The position numbers and the translations under genes are program-made. Of a stretch of DNA of 64,000 bases, positions 46,506 through 56,080 are shown one piece after another. Origin of the DNA: Litoreibacter janthinus (GTDB lineage: Bacteria > Pseudomonadota > Alphaproteobacteria > Rhodobacterales > Rhodobacteraceae); the NCBI RefSeq assembly GCF_900111945.1, contig NZ_FOYO01000001.1:348251-412250 (forward strand), in the 5' to 3' direction. Position 1 is the first letter of the stretch, and the number at the start of each line of letters is the position of its first letter. A model generated the notes under the pieces. The model was not told where the DNA came from and searched no databases. It was given only the letters and a program-made list of their open reading frames with translations.

Positions 46506-47831
46506 TCACTTCACACGTTTGTTGTAGAGATTGTCGAGATAGACCGCGAGGACCAGCACGACGCCGACCACGATCCGCTGAATTGCGCTGTCAAACCCGA
46601 TCAGGACCATTCCCGATTGTAGGCTTTGCATCACCAGCGCGCCCAGAATGGCACCGTATATTTTGCCGACGCCACCAGCCAGCGACGTGCCACCGATAAC
46701 GGCAGCCGCGATCACGTATAGCTCGTCCAGCGTGCCCAATGCGTTGGTTGCCGAATTCAGGCGCGCCGACGCAATAACCGCCGCGATGCCGGTCAACATA
46801 CCCATCAGCGAGAAAATCTTGAGGCGCATCCAACGGGTGTTAATTCCGGCAAGCTCAGCCGCTTCTGGGTTCCCACCAATGGCGAAAACATAGCGGCCAA
46901 ATCGAGTACGAGTCATCAAAATGGTCATCGCGATCCCGACGGCCAGCAAGATCAGAACCGGATAGGCGAAGCCGTGGCTGATAAAGGCCCCCTCTAGGTC
47001 AATCCCGTTGGCCGCGCCATACTTGCGCACAATGCCTTTTGGCCAAGGGTATGCGTTGACCAAAAGAACAGATCCGATAATTGCCCCACAGCCTAGTACG
47101 GCCAGTAGCATCTCGGCCCACATGGGTCGCAAATGAAACTCGTGCTTGATGCGCGATTGACGTCCCGAATGCACCAGCCACAAGACACCGCAACACGCCA
47201 GGATTCCAACGATCCAGCTGCCTGTTGCCCCGACAGAGCCGTAGGGTCCACCGCCCAGCAGCGTAAAGGTCTCGTCTACCGGCGAGATGGTGCGGCCGTT
47301 GGCGGATAGAAACGCCATGCCGCGCCAAACCATCAACCCGCCCAAGGTGACGATGAATGACGGGATGTCGCGATAGGCGATCAGCCAGCCATGTAACGCG
47401 CCGATCAGCGCGCCAAGCAGCAATCCTGCGGCGACAGCGATGATCCAGATAGACCAATGCCCGAGGCCGAGGTACTGAGGCAAAATCTCGACCTGCAAAA
47501 GCCCCATGACCATGCCAATCACACCGATCATCGACCCGACGGACAAGTCAATGTTGCGGGTCACGATAACCAGCACCATCCCAGTCGCCATAATGCCAAT
47601 CGACGAAGTTTGAACCGATAGGTTCCAAAGGTTGCGCGGGCTCAGAAAGGCGCCGCCACCGTTAAAAATTGCGCCGTAGATGTGGAAGCCGCCCCAGATC
47701 AAAGCCAAAGCCCCCAGCATCCCCAGCAAGCGCGTATCGATCTCGGTCGCGCGCAGGAAATGGGTAACTGGTCCTTGCCGCGTGGTAGCGGAAGTGGCCG
47801 CGTTGGCGGTGGAATCGGTGGTATCGGTCAT
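46506..47831 (-). CDS. Sugar ABC transporter permease (XylH-like)
   Basis: A 441-residue permease of the BPD_transp_2 family with about ten helices. The family patterns [18 protein letters not shown] and [18 protein letters not shown] and [20 protein letters not shown] are present. A long loop with basic residues near 215-245 makes it longer than ribose permeases and like XylH. The ATG at 47831 is preferred over the frame to 47852. It follows the binding protein gene after a 161-base gap with a hairpin. Confidence 0.9.
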   Translation of the reverse strand: MTDTTDSTANAATSATTRQGPVTHFLRATEIDTRLLGMLGALALIWGGFHIYGAIFNGGGAFLSPRNLWNLSVQTSSIGIMATGMVLVIVTRNIDLSVGSMIGVIGMVMGLLQVEILPQYLGLGHWSIWIIAVAAGLLLGALIGALHGWLIAYRDIPSFIVTLGGLMVWRGMAFLSANGRTISPVDETFTLLGGGPYGSVGATGSWIVGILACCGVLWLVHSGRQSRIKHEFHLRPMWAEMLLAVLGCGAIIGSVLLVNAYPWPKGIVRKYGAANGIDLEGAFISHGFAYPVLILLAVGIAMTILMTRTRFGRYVFAIGGNPEAAELAGINTRWMRLKIFSLMGMLTGIAAVIASARLNSATNALGTLDELYVIAAAVIGGTSLAGGVGKIYGAILGALVMQSLQSGMVLIGFDSAIQRIVVGVVLVLAVYLDNLYNKRVK

Positions 47832-47945
47832 GAGTGTGTCCAGCCCTACCAAGAGATATTTGGAGTATTCGATCCGGCCGTTGGACTAGGGTCCAAGCAT
47901 AAACGCCAACGCTGCTTGCGCGGCTGTCGCGGTTCGGAAAATTGC

Positions 47946-47975
47946 GCCGGCATCAGCCAAGGTGGCGATGCCGGC
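47946..47975 (-). terminator. Intercistronic stem-loop after the sugar-binding protein gene
   Basis: GCCGGCATC (47946-47954) pairs perfectly with GATGCCGGC (47967-47975) around a 12-base loop. Read on the minus strand it follows the binding-protein stop by 17 bases and is followed by GCAATTTT, a weak T run. It should reduce or stabilise transcript between the binding protein and the permease genes. Confidence 0.6.
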
Positions 47976-47992
47976 ACTGTTGTCGTTAGCTA

Positions 47993-49015
47993 TTAGCAGC
48001 CAGAAACGCCTGCCATTGCACCTTCGCAAGCTTGCTCTTTCGAGATGTGCCCGCCATCGATTGCAACATTCAGGTTGTCTTTGGTCAAAGGTGTCGGGGA
48101 CAGTAGGATCGCATTCATTTCAATCCCTTTCTCACCGCCCGAGAATTTCACGGCACCGTCGATCGAATCAAGCGATGCACCAGCAGCAAGCGCAGACGCG
48201 ATTTCACCGGCAGCTTTGCCAAGATCGCGGCTGTCTTTCCAAACCGAAACGGTCTGAGTGCCACGGGCAACACGGTTGATTGCAGCCAGGTCACCGTCTT
48301 GGCCGCCAACTGGGATCACAAGACCCTGAGCAGACAATGCAGCGACAACGCCACCAGCCATGCCGTCGTTCTCGGACAGAACAGCGTCAACTTTGTTGTC
48401 GTTGGCTGTCAGAATTTGCTCCATGTTTTTCTGGGCATTTTCTGGCTTCCAACCATCAGAGAACGCTTCGCCAACGATTTTGATTTTACCAGCTTCAACG
48501 TCGCCACCGATGACTTCCATCATGCCCTGAAGCAGGAACATTGCGTTTGGATCGCCCGGATCGCCCTTGATGATAGCGTAGTTGCCGGTCGGCTGAACGG
48601 CTTTGACGGTTTCGGCAATGATGCGGCCAACGCCGATATTGTCGAAGGTCAGGTAGAATGTGCGCTCGTCTTCGATAAGGCGGTCATAGCCCACAACGGG
48701 GATGCCCTCGTTGTCAGCAGCCTCGATCGCAGGACCGATCGCATCTTTGTCCCAAGCGTTGATGATCAGTGCGTCGACACCCTGTGTGATCAGAGCTTCG
48801 ATATCTGTCAGCTGCTTTGCGGAAGATGATTCGGCGTCTGCAGACACGTAGGTGTTTCCGGCGCCCTCGATAGCAGCAACCATCGCCGCTTCGTCAATTT
48901 TCCAGCGTTCCTCTTGGAAACTTGCCCAAGAAACCCCGATTTTCAGCCCCTCAGCGTATGCTGCCGAGCCGAAGCCAACTGCGAAAGCCGCAGCGGCGAA
49001 AAGTGCCTTTTTCAT
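47993..49015 (-). CDS. xylF: Xylose-type ABC transporter substrate-binding protein
   Basis: A 340-residue periplasmic sugar-binding protein. A Sec signal peptide ends at AAYAEG (about residue 22). The mature start, LKIGVSWASFQEERWKIDEA, and SADAESSSAKQLTDIEALI are very close to XylF, and VGYDRLIEDERTFYLTFDN follows. The match to XylF is by pattern from memory, so xylose is likely but not proved. The gene has an AT-rich upstream region shared with the divergent ROK regulator. Confidence 0.88.
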   Translation of the reverse strand: MKKALFAAAAFAVGFGSAAYAEGLKIGVSWASFQEERWKIDEAAMVAAIEGAGNTYVSADAESSSAKQLTDIEALITQGVDALIINAWDKDAIGPAIEAADNEGIPVVGYDRLIEDERTFYLTFDNIGVGRIIAETVKAVQPTGNYAIIKGDPGDPNAMFLLQGMMEVIGGDVEAGKIKIVGEAFSDGWKPENAQKNMEQILTANDNKVDAVLSENDGMAGGVVAALSAQGLVIPVGGQDGDLAAINRVARGTQTVSVWKDSRDLGKAAGEIASALAAGASLDSIDGAVKFSGGEKGIEMNAILLSPTPLTKDNLNVAIDGGHISKEQACEGAMAGVSGC

Positions 49016-49083
49016 GTATTCCTCCCAGAATATTTGTCAGCTAGCGGGCCTCCTCAGCCCACAACCTTATTTTTCATCGCGTA

Positions 49084-49109
49084 TTTATTTTTGGATGTCA
49101 AAATATAAA
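49084..49109. promoter_or_regulatory. Candidate operator for the ROK regulator
   Basis: TTTATTTTTG (49084-49093) and CAAAATATAAA (49099-49109) form an imperfect AT-rich inverted repeat around GATGT, in the gap between xylF and the divergent regulator gene. NagC/Mlc/XylR-type ROK repressors bind AT-rich repeats of this sort. The core TTTTG-5-CAAAA is exact. Confidence 0.35.
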
Positions 49110-49278
49110 TTGCCAAAAGTGAAAAACATGACAAATATCCAGCTCTGATATCAGAATGCCTGAGCATATCGAGACAAAACGGACTGCCAACCGCACCAGA
49201 CCAAGACCGAAACTCGATATATATTTTAACCACTAAAAGAAAGTGGATGGTTTGACGATACGAGCAAAAACAGAGGAA

Positions 49279-50514
49279 ATGGACGCTTCCCTTGGCTGCG
49301 GGCCGGTTCTCACTGGTATTGATCACCATCGCAAACCGCTCCGTCAACAGGTATTCGAGTTTGTTCGCGCCGCGGGTCAGGCCTCCCGCGTTGAAGTAGC
49401 CCGCGCGTTGGGCGTTAGTCCGGGTTCGATCACAGCGATTGCCGCTGAATTCATATCAGCGGGTTACTTACGCGAAGTTGAAGCGCCATTGCGCGAAGAA
49501 GCTGGCCGTGGCCGCCCGCCCGTCGCGTTGGAGGTTGTTTCCGAAGCACATCATGTCATCGGGATCAAGATCTCCGACGAACAGTACTCTGCGGCGGTTT
49601 CTGACTTTACCGGTCACGTCCTTGCAGATGCGACGCTTACCACCCGCACAAGTCGCAAGTCCGCCAATGAGATGCTGGACGAGCTGGCAGAGTTGCTAGA
49701 CCTGCTGCTTTCTCAAACCCAACTGCGGATGCCCGACATTGCCGCCGTAGGCATAGGCCTTTCTGGGTTGATAGATCACCAGAACGATAAAGTCGTCTGG
49801 TCCCCCTTCCTTGATCAGGCCGGCATCCCGTTCAAATCCGAGTTTGAGAAGCGGTTCAAAGTGGTCGTGCATATCGACAACGATGCCAATGTGCTGACCT
49901 TGTCGGAGCTTTGGTTCGGTGCGGGGCGGAACAATTCCGATTTCGCAGTCGTCACTATCGAGCATGGTGTGGGTATGGGGCTCGTCCTCAACAGCCAGCT
50001 GTTTCGTGGCTCGCGCGGAATGGGGCTGGAACTCGGCCATACCAAGGTGCAGCTGGACGGAGCCTTGTGTCGCTGCGGTCAACGCGGATGTCTCGAAGCC
50101 TACCTCGCAGACTATGCCCTCGTTCGTGAGGCATCGACCGCATTGGGACAGGTGTCACACAATGCCCAAGACCCCCACGCCACACTTGAGACGCTTTACG
50201 AACAAGCCAAAGCTGGCAATTTGGCCGCCCAGGCCATCTTTCAAAGGGCCGGTCGTTTTATGGCCCTAGGCCTCGCCAATGTGATTCAGCTGTTCGACCC
50301 AGAACTGATCGTCCTATCCGGCGAGCGGATGCGGTACGAATACCTTTATGCCAGCGAAGTCATGGCGGAGATGAACAAGCTAACCCTCAAAGGCGAAGGC
50401 CCTACGCCAAGGGTGGAAATCCACGCTTGGGGCGATCTTGTCTGGGCGCGCGGTGCCATCGCTTTGGCGCTGTCTGCCGTCACCGATGAAACTTTCGGGG
50501 GGGTCGATCAGTGA
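49279..50514 (+). CDS. ROK-family transcriptional regulator (XylR/NagC type)
   Basis: A 411-residue ROK regulator. The N-terminal winged helix is QVFEFVRAAGQASRVEVARALG and GSITAIAAEFISAGYL; the sugar-kinase-like domain has AVGIGLSGLIDHQN, VHIDNDANVLTLSELWFG, VTIEHGVGMG, and LELGHTKVQLDGALCRCGQRGCLEAY in adjoining parts, with the zinc-binding Cys set CRCGQRGC. It probably represses the divergent xylose-type transporter until sugar binds. The start is uncertain: ATG 49279 or GTG 49243. Confidence 0.88.
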   Translation: MDASLGCGPVLTGIDHHRKPLRQQVFEFVRAAGQASRVEVARALGVSPGSITAIAAEFISAGYLREVEAPLREEAGRGRPPVALEVVSEAHHVIGIKISDEQYSAAVSDFTGHVLADATLTTRTSRKSANEMLDELAELLDLLLSQTQLRMPDIAAVGIGLSGLIDHQNDKVVWSPFLDQAGIPFKSEFEKRFKVVVHIDNDANVLTLSELWFGAGRNNSDFAVVTIEHGVGMGLVLNSQLFRGSRGMGLELGHTKVQLDGALCRCGQRGCLEAYLADYALVREASTALGQVSHNAQDPHATLETLYEQAKAGNLAAQAIFQRAGRFMALGLANVIQLFDPELIVLSGERMRYEYLYASEVMAEMNKLTLKGEGPTPRVEIHAWGDLVWARGAIALALSAVTDETFGGVDQ

Positions 50515-51992
50515 TCCTGCGTGCCCTGCTGCTTGTTTGCCTGACCTCACCCATCAACGCAGATCCAGTCTTTCGCGACCTTTCATCGAACTTGGAAGCA
50601 CATGAATACACTGGTGAATGGGAGCACTATGTCGGCGGAGGATTGGCCGTCCTCGACTGCAACGGCGACGACCGCCCCGATCTGTTCGCTGCAGGCGGTG
50701 CGTCTCCGCCAGCCTTGTTTGTTAACAAAGGAAAGATGTCTTTTGACCGCGCAGAACTGCCTCTGCTCACCAGCACAATTGGGGCTTACCCACTCGACCT
50801 CGACGCGGATGGTTTGATGGATCTGTTTGTCCTGCGGGTTGGCCAAAACCAAATCCTCAAAGGGGATGGTAACTGCGGCTTCACAAAAGCGAACGACCTA
50901 TTTGGCATTCCAGACGATGACAAATGGTCCACGGCGTTCACCGCTTGGTGGGAAGGCGAGGATCGCCCGGTCTTAGCCATCGGTAACTATGTCGATCGTA
51001 CCAACCCTGAAGGCCCGTTCTTCGCATGTGATACCAACACAATTCTACGCCCCGATGCGGCAGGCTATGCCTCTACCGATCTCGTTCCCGGCTATTGTCC
51101 GCTATCGATGCTGGCGGCCCTTGATGCACGCGGACGGCGATCCCTGCGCTTGTCCAATGACCGACAGTACTATGTCCGCGGCGGATATGAGCAGCTCTGG
51201 GACACTGACGACCAACGGTTCCTGACCGAGGAGGACGGCTGGCGCAAGGTTTCCATCTGGGGCATGGGCATCGCGTCGCGCGATCTAAACGGCGACGGTC
51301 GGGACGAGGTGATGCTGACCTCCATGGGTGATCAGCTCCTACAGCTCGCCCAGCCTGACGGCAGCTACACCAACGCACCCTACGGGCTTGGCACAACCGC
51401 GCACATCCCTTTCGACGGGTCTGATGGCAGGCCCTCAACGGGCTGGCATGCCCAGTTCGGTGATGTCGACAATGACACGCGGCCAGACATCTTCATCTCT
51501 AAAGGCAACGTGGATCAGATGCCAAGCAATGCCATCCATGACCCCAACAACCTGCTGATCCAACAAGCAGACGGCCGTTTCGTGGAAATGGCGGGCATCG
51601 CTGGCATCGCGACAACAGAGCGTTCTCGTGGGGCGGCGTTGGTCGATCTCGATGCGGATGGGAGGCTTGATCTGGTTGTCGTGAACCGCCGCGCCCCGAT
51701 GGAGCTCTACCGCAACGAAACCGAAAAAATGGGCCATTGGCTTGCGATCAAGCTGCAGCAAGGTTCCGGGAACCGCAACGCGATTGGCGCCATCGTAAAC
51801 GTCTCTGTAAACGGACAATCACAAAGCCAACAAATGGTCATCGGCGGGGGGCACGCGGGTGGACAGGCGGTGCCGCTTCATTTCGGTCTAGGTGACGCGG
51901 TCGAGGCGTTGGTCAACATCACATGGCCCGACCAGACCGAAACCACTCTCACGGCCAAGGCGGATCAAACGCTCGTCATCAATCGCAATTGA
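50511..51992 (+). CDS. Secreted FG-GAP/CRTAC1-like repeat protein
   Basis: A 493-residue protein with a short signal peptide (about 1-18, ending NADP). Calcium-binding FG-GAP/VCBS repeats with D-x-D/N-x-D-x-x-x-D motifs recur along its length: DCNGDDRPDLF, DLDADGLMDLF, DLNGDGRDEVM, DVDNDTRPDIF and DLDADGRLDLV. The C-terminal quarter has the UnbV/ASPIC-like segment typical of CRTAC1. It should be a periplasmic or surface beta-propeller. The GTG start overlaps the regulator stop as GTGA. The role is unknown; it faces a di-heme peroxidase gene 15 bases away. Confidence 0.85.
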   Translation: MILRALLLVCLTSPINADPVFRDLSSNLEAHEYTGEWEHYVGGGLAVLDCNGDDRPDLFAAGGASPPALFVNKGKMSFDRAELPLLTSTIGAYPLDLDADGLMDLFVLRVGQNQILKGDGNCGFTKANDLFGIPDDDKWSTAFTAWWEGEDRPVLAIGNYVDRTNPEGPFFACDTNTILRPDAAGYASTDLVPGYCPLSMLAALDARGRRSLRLSNDRQYYVRGGYEQLWDTDDQRFLTEEDGWRKVSIWGMGIASRDLNGDGRDEVMLTSMGDQLLQLAQPDGSYTNAPYGLGTTAHIPFDGSDGRPSTGWHAQFGDVDNDTRPDIFISKGNVDQMPSNAIHDPNNLLIQQADGRFVEMAGIAGIATTERSRGAALVDLDADGRLDLVVVNRRAPMELYRNETEKMGHWLAIKLQQGSGNRNAIGAIVNVSVNGQSQSQQMVIGGGHAGGQAVPLHFGLGDAVEALVNITWPDQTETTLTAKADQTLVINRN

Positions 51993-52007
51993 TCTGAGAC
52001 ACCCAAC

Positions 52008-53348
52008 TTAAGGGTTCGGGACAGTCAGCCCGCTCGGCACTGACTTCGGCACGCCAAGCCTGCCAGTCAAAGCCTGCGGGTCTTCTAAAGTCTTCAGAAA
52101 AGCCGTAATCTGAGCAACCTGCGCACTGGTCAGAAAAACGGGCTCAACCTCAACAGCCGCAGCGATCGCCGCAACCTCAACCGGATCGTCCATCACACGC
52201 CAATCCACGGTGTCCATCTGGGGAAGAACTGCTTGCGACCGGTCGTATGATGACAAGGCCGCAACAGGGTCGGCATGTGCAACGACAAAATCAGCCAAAT
52301 CCGAATATGCGCCGGCATGTCCCCAAGGGCCCGTGCGCGTGACGTTTCGCAGTGACGGCGTCCGGAAGGCATACAGGTCGTCAGGATTTCCGGTAACGCG
52401 GAACCGCCCTTCGTCGCGGGCATGAGTTTCAAACCGCGCCCCTTTGCCCGGCCCCAGCTGCGGCTGGCCCGTGGCGTGGAACCCAAAGTCAGACAACAGA
52501 GGGCCGGAATGGCAACTTGAGCAGCCCGCCGCCCCGTAGAAGAGATCGGCACCCGCCTGTGCATCTGCTTCAAACTGCGACCGGCCAGCGAGAACCGCAT
52601 CGAACGGAGCGTCATCCGAGCGCCATTCGAACTCCATAAACATCGCAATGGCATTCGCGACATCCGTGAACTTAATGTCCGCTGGAGCATTGATCTGTGG
52701 ATACACTTTGGCAAAAGCTGCGGCATATTCGGGAATGCTTGCAACGCGCTTTGCAATCAAACTCCAAGCGCCGTCGTCTTGAGTCAGACGGCCCAACCGG
52801 ACGGCCTTAGCCACCTCATTTTCCGAGTAATGGCCACCCATTTCGTCAGCGCTGATCACGGGGAACATGGTCTGCGCGGCAACCAGCCCGGCGAAGCCAG
52901 CCAGCATCTCTTCGTCCAGCGGGGTGCGCAAACCGCCCACACGCTCTGGATCCGCCTCAACTCGCCCATCGTGGAACAGCGACACATACCCTTTGAACCC
53001 TAGGTTGAACAAAGGTTGCGCGTTTCGCGGCACACGTTGCTCCGGCATGTTCTTGGGGTCAACAACCCGCTTTGGCCCTAGGCCCATACCGCCGTCACCA
53101 AGTGACAAGGACAAGCCGTCGCCTGTTCCATGGGCGGGGTGATGGCAGGTTGCACAGGCGGTTTCGCGGTTTCCAGCAAGCAAGGGGTCATAGAAAAGTA
53201 GCTGGCCCAGCTTGGCCTCTTCTAAGGAAACGACTGAGAAGTCACTGTCGTCCAAGGGGCGCGGTAGGTGTTGCGCCGTCGCGGCTGTTCCACCAACACT
53301 GGCAACCAACGCTACGGATATCAGAACACTCAGCGGCACAAAATTCAT
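52008..53348 (-). CDS. Di-heme cytochrome c peroxidase/MauG-family protein
   Basis: A 446-residue periplasmic protein. A signal peptide (about 1-25, ending TAATAQ) is followed by two heme c sites: CATCH (65-69) and CSSCH (276-280). The N-terminal pattern EAKLGQLLFYDPLLAGN and YAFRTPSLRNVTRTGPWGH are typical of the CcpA/MauG family. It either reduces hydrogen peroxide or oxidises a protein substrate as MauG does. The ATG at 53348 has GAGGT upstream. It is convergent with the CRTAC1-like gene. Confidence 0.9.
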   Translation of the reverse strand: MNFVPLSVLISVALVASVGGTAATAQHLPRPLDDSDFSVVSLEEAKLGQLLFYDPLLAGNRETACATCHHPAHGTGDGLSLSLGDGGMGLGPKRVVDPKNMPEQRVPRNAQPLFNLGFKGYVSLFHDGRVEADPERVGGLRTPLDEEMLAGFAGLVAAQTMFPVISADEMGGHYSENEVAKAVRLGRLTQDDGAWSLIAKRVASIPEYAAAFAKVYPQINAPADIKFTDVANAIAMFMEFEWRSDDAPFDAVLAGRSQFEADAQAGADLFYGAAGCSSCHSGPLLSDFGFHATGQPQLGPGKGARFETHARDEGRFRVTGNPDDLYAFRTPSLRNVTRTGPWGHAGAYSDLADFVVAHADPVAALSSYDRSQAVLPQMDTVDWRVMDDPVEVAAIAAAVEVEPVFLTSAQVAQITAFLKTLEDPQALTGRLGVPKSVPSGLTVPNP

Positions 53349-53698
53349 CAAGGCGACCTCCCATTCAGCGCAACATATCACGCAGGAATTCGAAGGCGAG
53401 CGCCAACATCGACACCCTGATCACAGACGCATCAACGCCGAATGACAAGCGAATTTCACTGGCTCGCTTCTTTGGTGTCTGGGCATGATAATCAAGGCTC
53501 TATCGGAGTGATCATCTCAACTCCGGCATCAAAAAACTCAAACGCGTCTTCTATTATTTCGCAATATTTATTTTATCCTACTATGGGGTACGTTACGGAG
53601 ATCAAGGTTTGCTTCGGTCAGATACAAATTGAAGCCCACGAGTAATTAGGAATGCGACTGGTTGTTTTTATCGGGCATCGCATCGGAGCTATTATTGA
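53349..53698. other. AT-rich intergenic region before the DUF4123 gene
   Basis: This 350-base gap separates the divergent peroxidase and DUF4123 genes and has lower GC than its surroundings, mostly at 53530-53600. A 67-codon frame at 53442 has no ribosome site or recognisable sequence and I do not call it. The gap should hold promoters for both genes; the base composition fits the edge of a transferred module. Confidence 0.55.
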
Positions 53699-54634
53699 AT
53701 GAATATCGAGTTTGAATCTCCCCCGACACTTCAAGAAATGACACTTTGCAAAGACGACTTTCTGGATTCAATCTCGGATGAGGGAACGGTCCTTGCGCTG
53801 ATAGAAGCGTCGGTTGTGCCAGGTCTGTGCGAAACGATCGAAGCGGAGGGCCTGACTGCGCATTGCCTGTTCAAAGGGCAATTGGCTGAAGACCTTCGCG
53901 ATGTCGCACCCTACTTGGTTCGGTTACCAAAAACCTCATCAATCCTGAGGCAAATGCTGAACGAGGACGATAAGCCGTGGGCTCTTTGGGATAAGCGGCC
54001 CGGAATTCTCATCCGCTCAGACATGGCGGGCTCTGACTTGGTCAAGCATTTGCGGCGCTTCCTACGCCTACATCATGGCGAGAAGCCTTTCTTCTTCCGC
54101 TTTTGGGAACAGGCCTCCGCCTTGGCATATTTCGATGCAATCGCATCAGATGCGCAAAAATGGCGGCGCTGGTTCTTTCCGTTCGGCGGCGGGGTGATTG
54201 ATGAAATTCTGGTGCCAGACCTCCGGACGCGCAGCTTTCGAGTTTTCGAAGCCGGTCCGCTCTGGGAAGGATCTCGCGTGCCGCGCGGGCGCTTTTCGAT
54301 CTCAGATGCCGAGATGCAGGCCTTACTGGGCGCAAAGTTTCAAGAAGACATGTGGAAAATGGAACGATTGCTCCGCAAGACGTTTCCGGATGCGACAGAA
54401 GACCTGGACAACGATACCTTGGAGAAGGCTTTAAAACGATCCGTGTCGCGCATGGCAAGCTTCGGGGTCCGCCAACGCGCGCATGTCTTTCGGGTGGCTG
54501 CTTGGGATCTTCATTCAGACGGACGGTTCGAAAACTCAGACCGTGACGGCCAGCTAAGGCAAATACTTGAAATGCCGATTGGCGAGGCAGACAAGATGCG
54601 CCGGCTTGCTGAACGGTTGGCAGAGCTGCCCTAA
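53699..54634 (+). CDS. DUF4123 protein, probable T6SS effector adaptor
   Basis: A 311-residue protein. The DUF4123 pattern is visible in LCETIEAEGLTAHCLFKGQL, then LRDVAPYLVRLP, GILIRSDMAGSDLVKHLRRFL and FFFRFWEQASALAYF. DUF4123 proteins (Tap/TEC) are cytoplasmic chaperones that load a toxin on VgrG in type VI secretion. The region after about 180 is unrecognised and may fit the cargo. No VgrG is next to it. It is convergent with the phospholipase gene, with only 5 bases between the stops, which fits a shared module though not one transcript. Confidence 0.82.
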   Translation: MNIEFESPPTLQEMTLCKDDFLDSISDEGTVLALIEASVVPGLCETIEAEGLTAHCLFKGQLAEDLRDVAPYLVRLPKTSSILRQMLNEDDKPWALWDKRPGILIRSDMAGSDLVKHLRRFLRLHHGEKPFFFRFWEQASALAYFDAIASDAQKWRRWFFPFGGGVIDEILVPDLRTRSFRVFEAGPLWEGSRVPRGRFSISDAEMQALLGAKFQEDMWKMERLLRKTFPDATEDLDNDTLEKALKRSVSRMASFGVRQRAHVFRVAAWDLHSDGRFENSDRDGQLRQILEMPIGEADKMRRLAERLAELP

Positions 54635-54639
54635 ACGCC

Positions 54640-56070
54640 TTACACCGCCCGTCCGGGGATGTTGTCATACTCGGTGCGCACATGATTGTCGTCGGGACGG
54701 TGGCCTAGCCATTCGCTGCTGTAGTACGGGCCATCCTTCATCGAAACATGCCCATACTCGCGCAAGACTGAACGACGGCGGGTGCCGGACAATGCGCCAG
54801 CACGAATGTCACTCTCATAAGGGGCCAACCCTGCCGGAATCTGGTATTCGACGCCACTGAACATTCCAAGCATTGCGCCATCCAGATGCATCGCCGCCGC
54901 GTCATACATCATGTGGAGCGCCACACGTGACAGGCCAAGTTTAACCCATGGGCGATAAAGGGCGCGTTGCTCATCGTAGGCATAGCGCGTCACCTGTCGT
55001 GAAACACCGCGCGCTGACACGATGAAGGAATATGGGGTGACTGGCGTCATATCTCGCACAATCCCGCCAGTCGGCTCACTGGCATTCAGCCATCCCTCAT
55101 TCACGAAGACCAGTTCGTCGGCAGCATTGACGCCGCTGGCCAGATCGGCACTTCGTGTAGCGGCTTGTGCGGCCTCTGCCTGCGCGCGGGTGTCGAATGT
55201 CCGCCGGTTGGTCCGCCCCAATGGCGCGGTGTCCCCCGAACCTGAATACCCGCCACCGACATCCGAGTGCGCACCGGGACACCCCAACGTATCGCCGCCG
55301 CCAGACGGGTTATTGCGGTTCAATCGGAAATTGTTGCGGTACTCGTCTTTTGCCGTGAGGTGGAAAATCTGCCCTGTCACCTGCGCAGTTTTCACGTGGA
55401 CATTGACGTTGCCGTTATCGTCATCATCAGCGTCGCCAATAGCAGCAACAGTATCAAAAACGCCAACAAAGCGGATTTCGACTTCTAAACCCTCAGGCAG
55501 GTTTTCTGTGAAGTCCCCCGGCCCCCAAGGGTCATAACGGATTGTCCGCGCTCGAATACAGTTAACAAAATACCGTGCGGCGGCAGCACCTCGGCTGAAC
55601 CCGAACACGTCCAAGACGACTTTGCCGATAACCAATGGCCCACCAAGAGCCCTGATTTGGCGCAGGACTTGGCGGAACCCGAGTAGAACGCGCGCCTCCA
55701 CCCCGCTTTGTGTGCCCATACCGAAGACAGTGCCTTGTGTGTCGTCCTCTTCGCCCCGCGTCGTGCCGGGGCCATCAACGTAAATGCTGCGAAAGGCCCG
55801 ACCAACGCCGCCACATGCGTTCGCTTCGTTATAATAGGGCCCGTCTTTGTACATCGTATAGAGCAAGGCAGGGTTCGACTGCGCTGCCTTATAGCTGTCA
55901 TCCTCGCGCGCGCGCGACAGCACGTTGTATCGGTTATTGCCGGTTCCGTCGAAAAATACGCCGATCTCAAGAGTCACATCAGGGCAGGTTTGAGCAATGT
56001 TCCCTGTCTCGCCCTCTAAGTCTGCGGAAGCGGCCGTTGCCTCCGCGTCGACATCTGTCAAATTTACCAT
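54640..56070 (-). CDS. Tle1-like phospholipase effector (DUF2235)
   Basis: A 476-residue alpha/beta hydrolase of the DUF2235/Tle1 group. The fold starts with IGVFFDGTGNNRYNV. The catalytic set is visible: Ser159 in the nucleophile elbow GFSRG, Asp206 in VGVFDTVAAIG and His268 in PGAHSDVGGGY. Tle1 proteins enter target cells through the type VI system and cut membrane phospholipids. No signal peptide or PAAR domain is seen, so delivery would need an adaptor. The first 30 residues are acidic and Ala-rich. It is followed on the same strand by the lipoprotein and GAD-like genes upstream. Confidence 0.85.
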   Translation of the reverse strand: MVNLTDVDAEATAASADLEGETGNIAQTCPDVTLEIGVFFDGTGNNRYNVLSRAREDDSYKAAQSNPALLYTMYKDGPYYNEANACGGVGRAFRSIYVDGPGTTRGEEDDTQGTVFGMGTQSGVEARVLLGFRQVLRQIRALGGPLVIGKVVLDVFGFSRGAAAARYFVNCIRARTIRYDPWGPGDFTENLPEGLEVEIRFVGVFDTVAAIGDADDDDNGNVNVHVKTAQVTGQIFHLTAKDEYRNNFRLNRNNPSGGGDTLGCPGAHSDVGGGYSGSGDTAPLGRTNRRTFDTRAQAEAAQAATRSADLASGVNAADELVFVNEGWLNASEPTGGIVRDMTPVTPYSFIVSARGVSRQVTRYAYDEQRALYRPWVKLGLSRVALHMMYDAAAMHLDGAMLGMFSGVEYQIPAGLAPYESDIRAGALSGTRRRSVLREYGHVSMKDGPYYSSEWLGHRPDDNHVRTEYDNIPGRAV

Positions 56071-56080
56071 TTACTCAATC

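Noticed and set aside
53442..53645. 67-codon frame in the gap before the DUF4123 gene
   Set aside because: No ribosome site, no recognisable sequence, and AT-rich DNA in which chance frames are common.
54042..54683. 213-codon minus-strand frame across the DUF4123 gene
   Set aside because: Arginine-rich shadow; the DUF4123 pattern on the plus strand is convincing.
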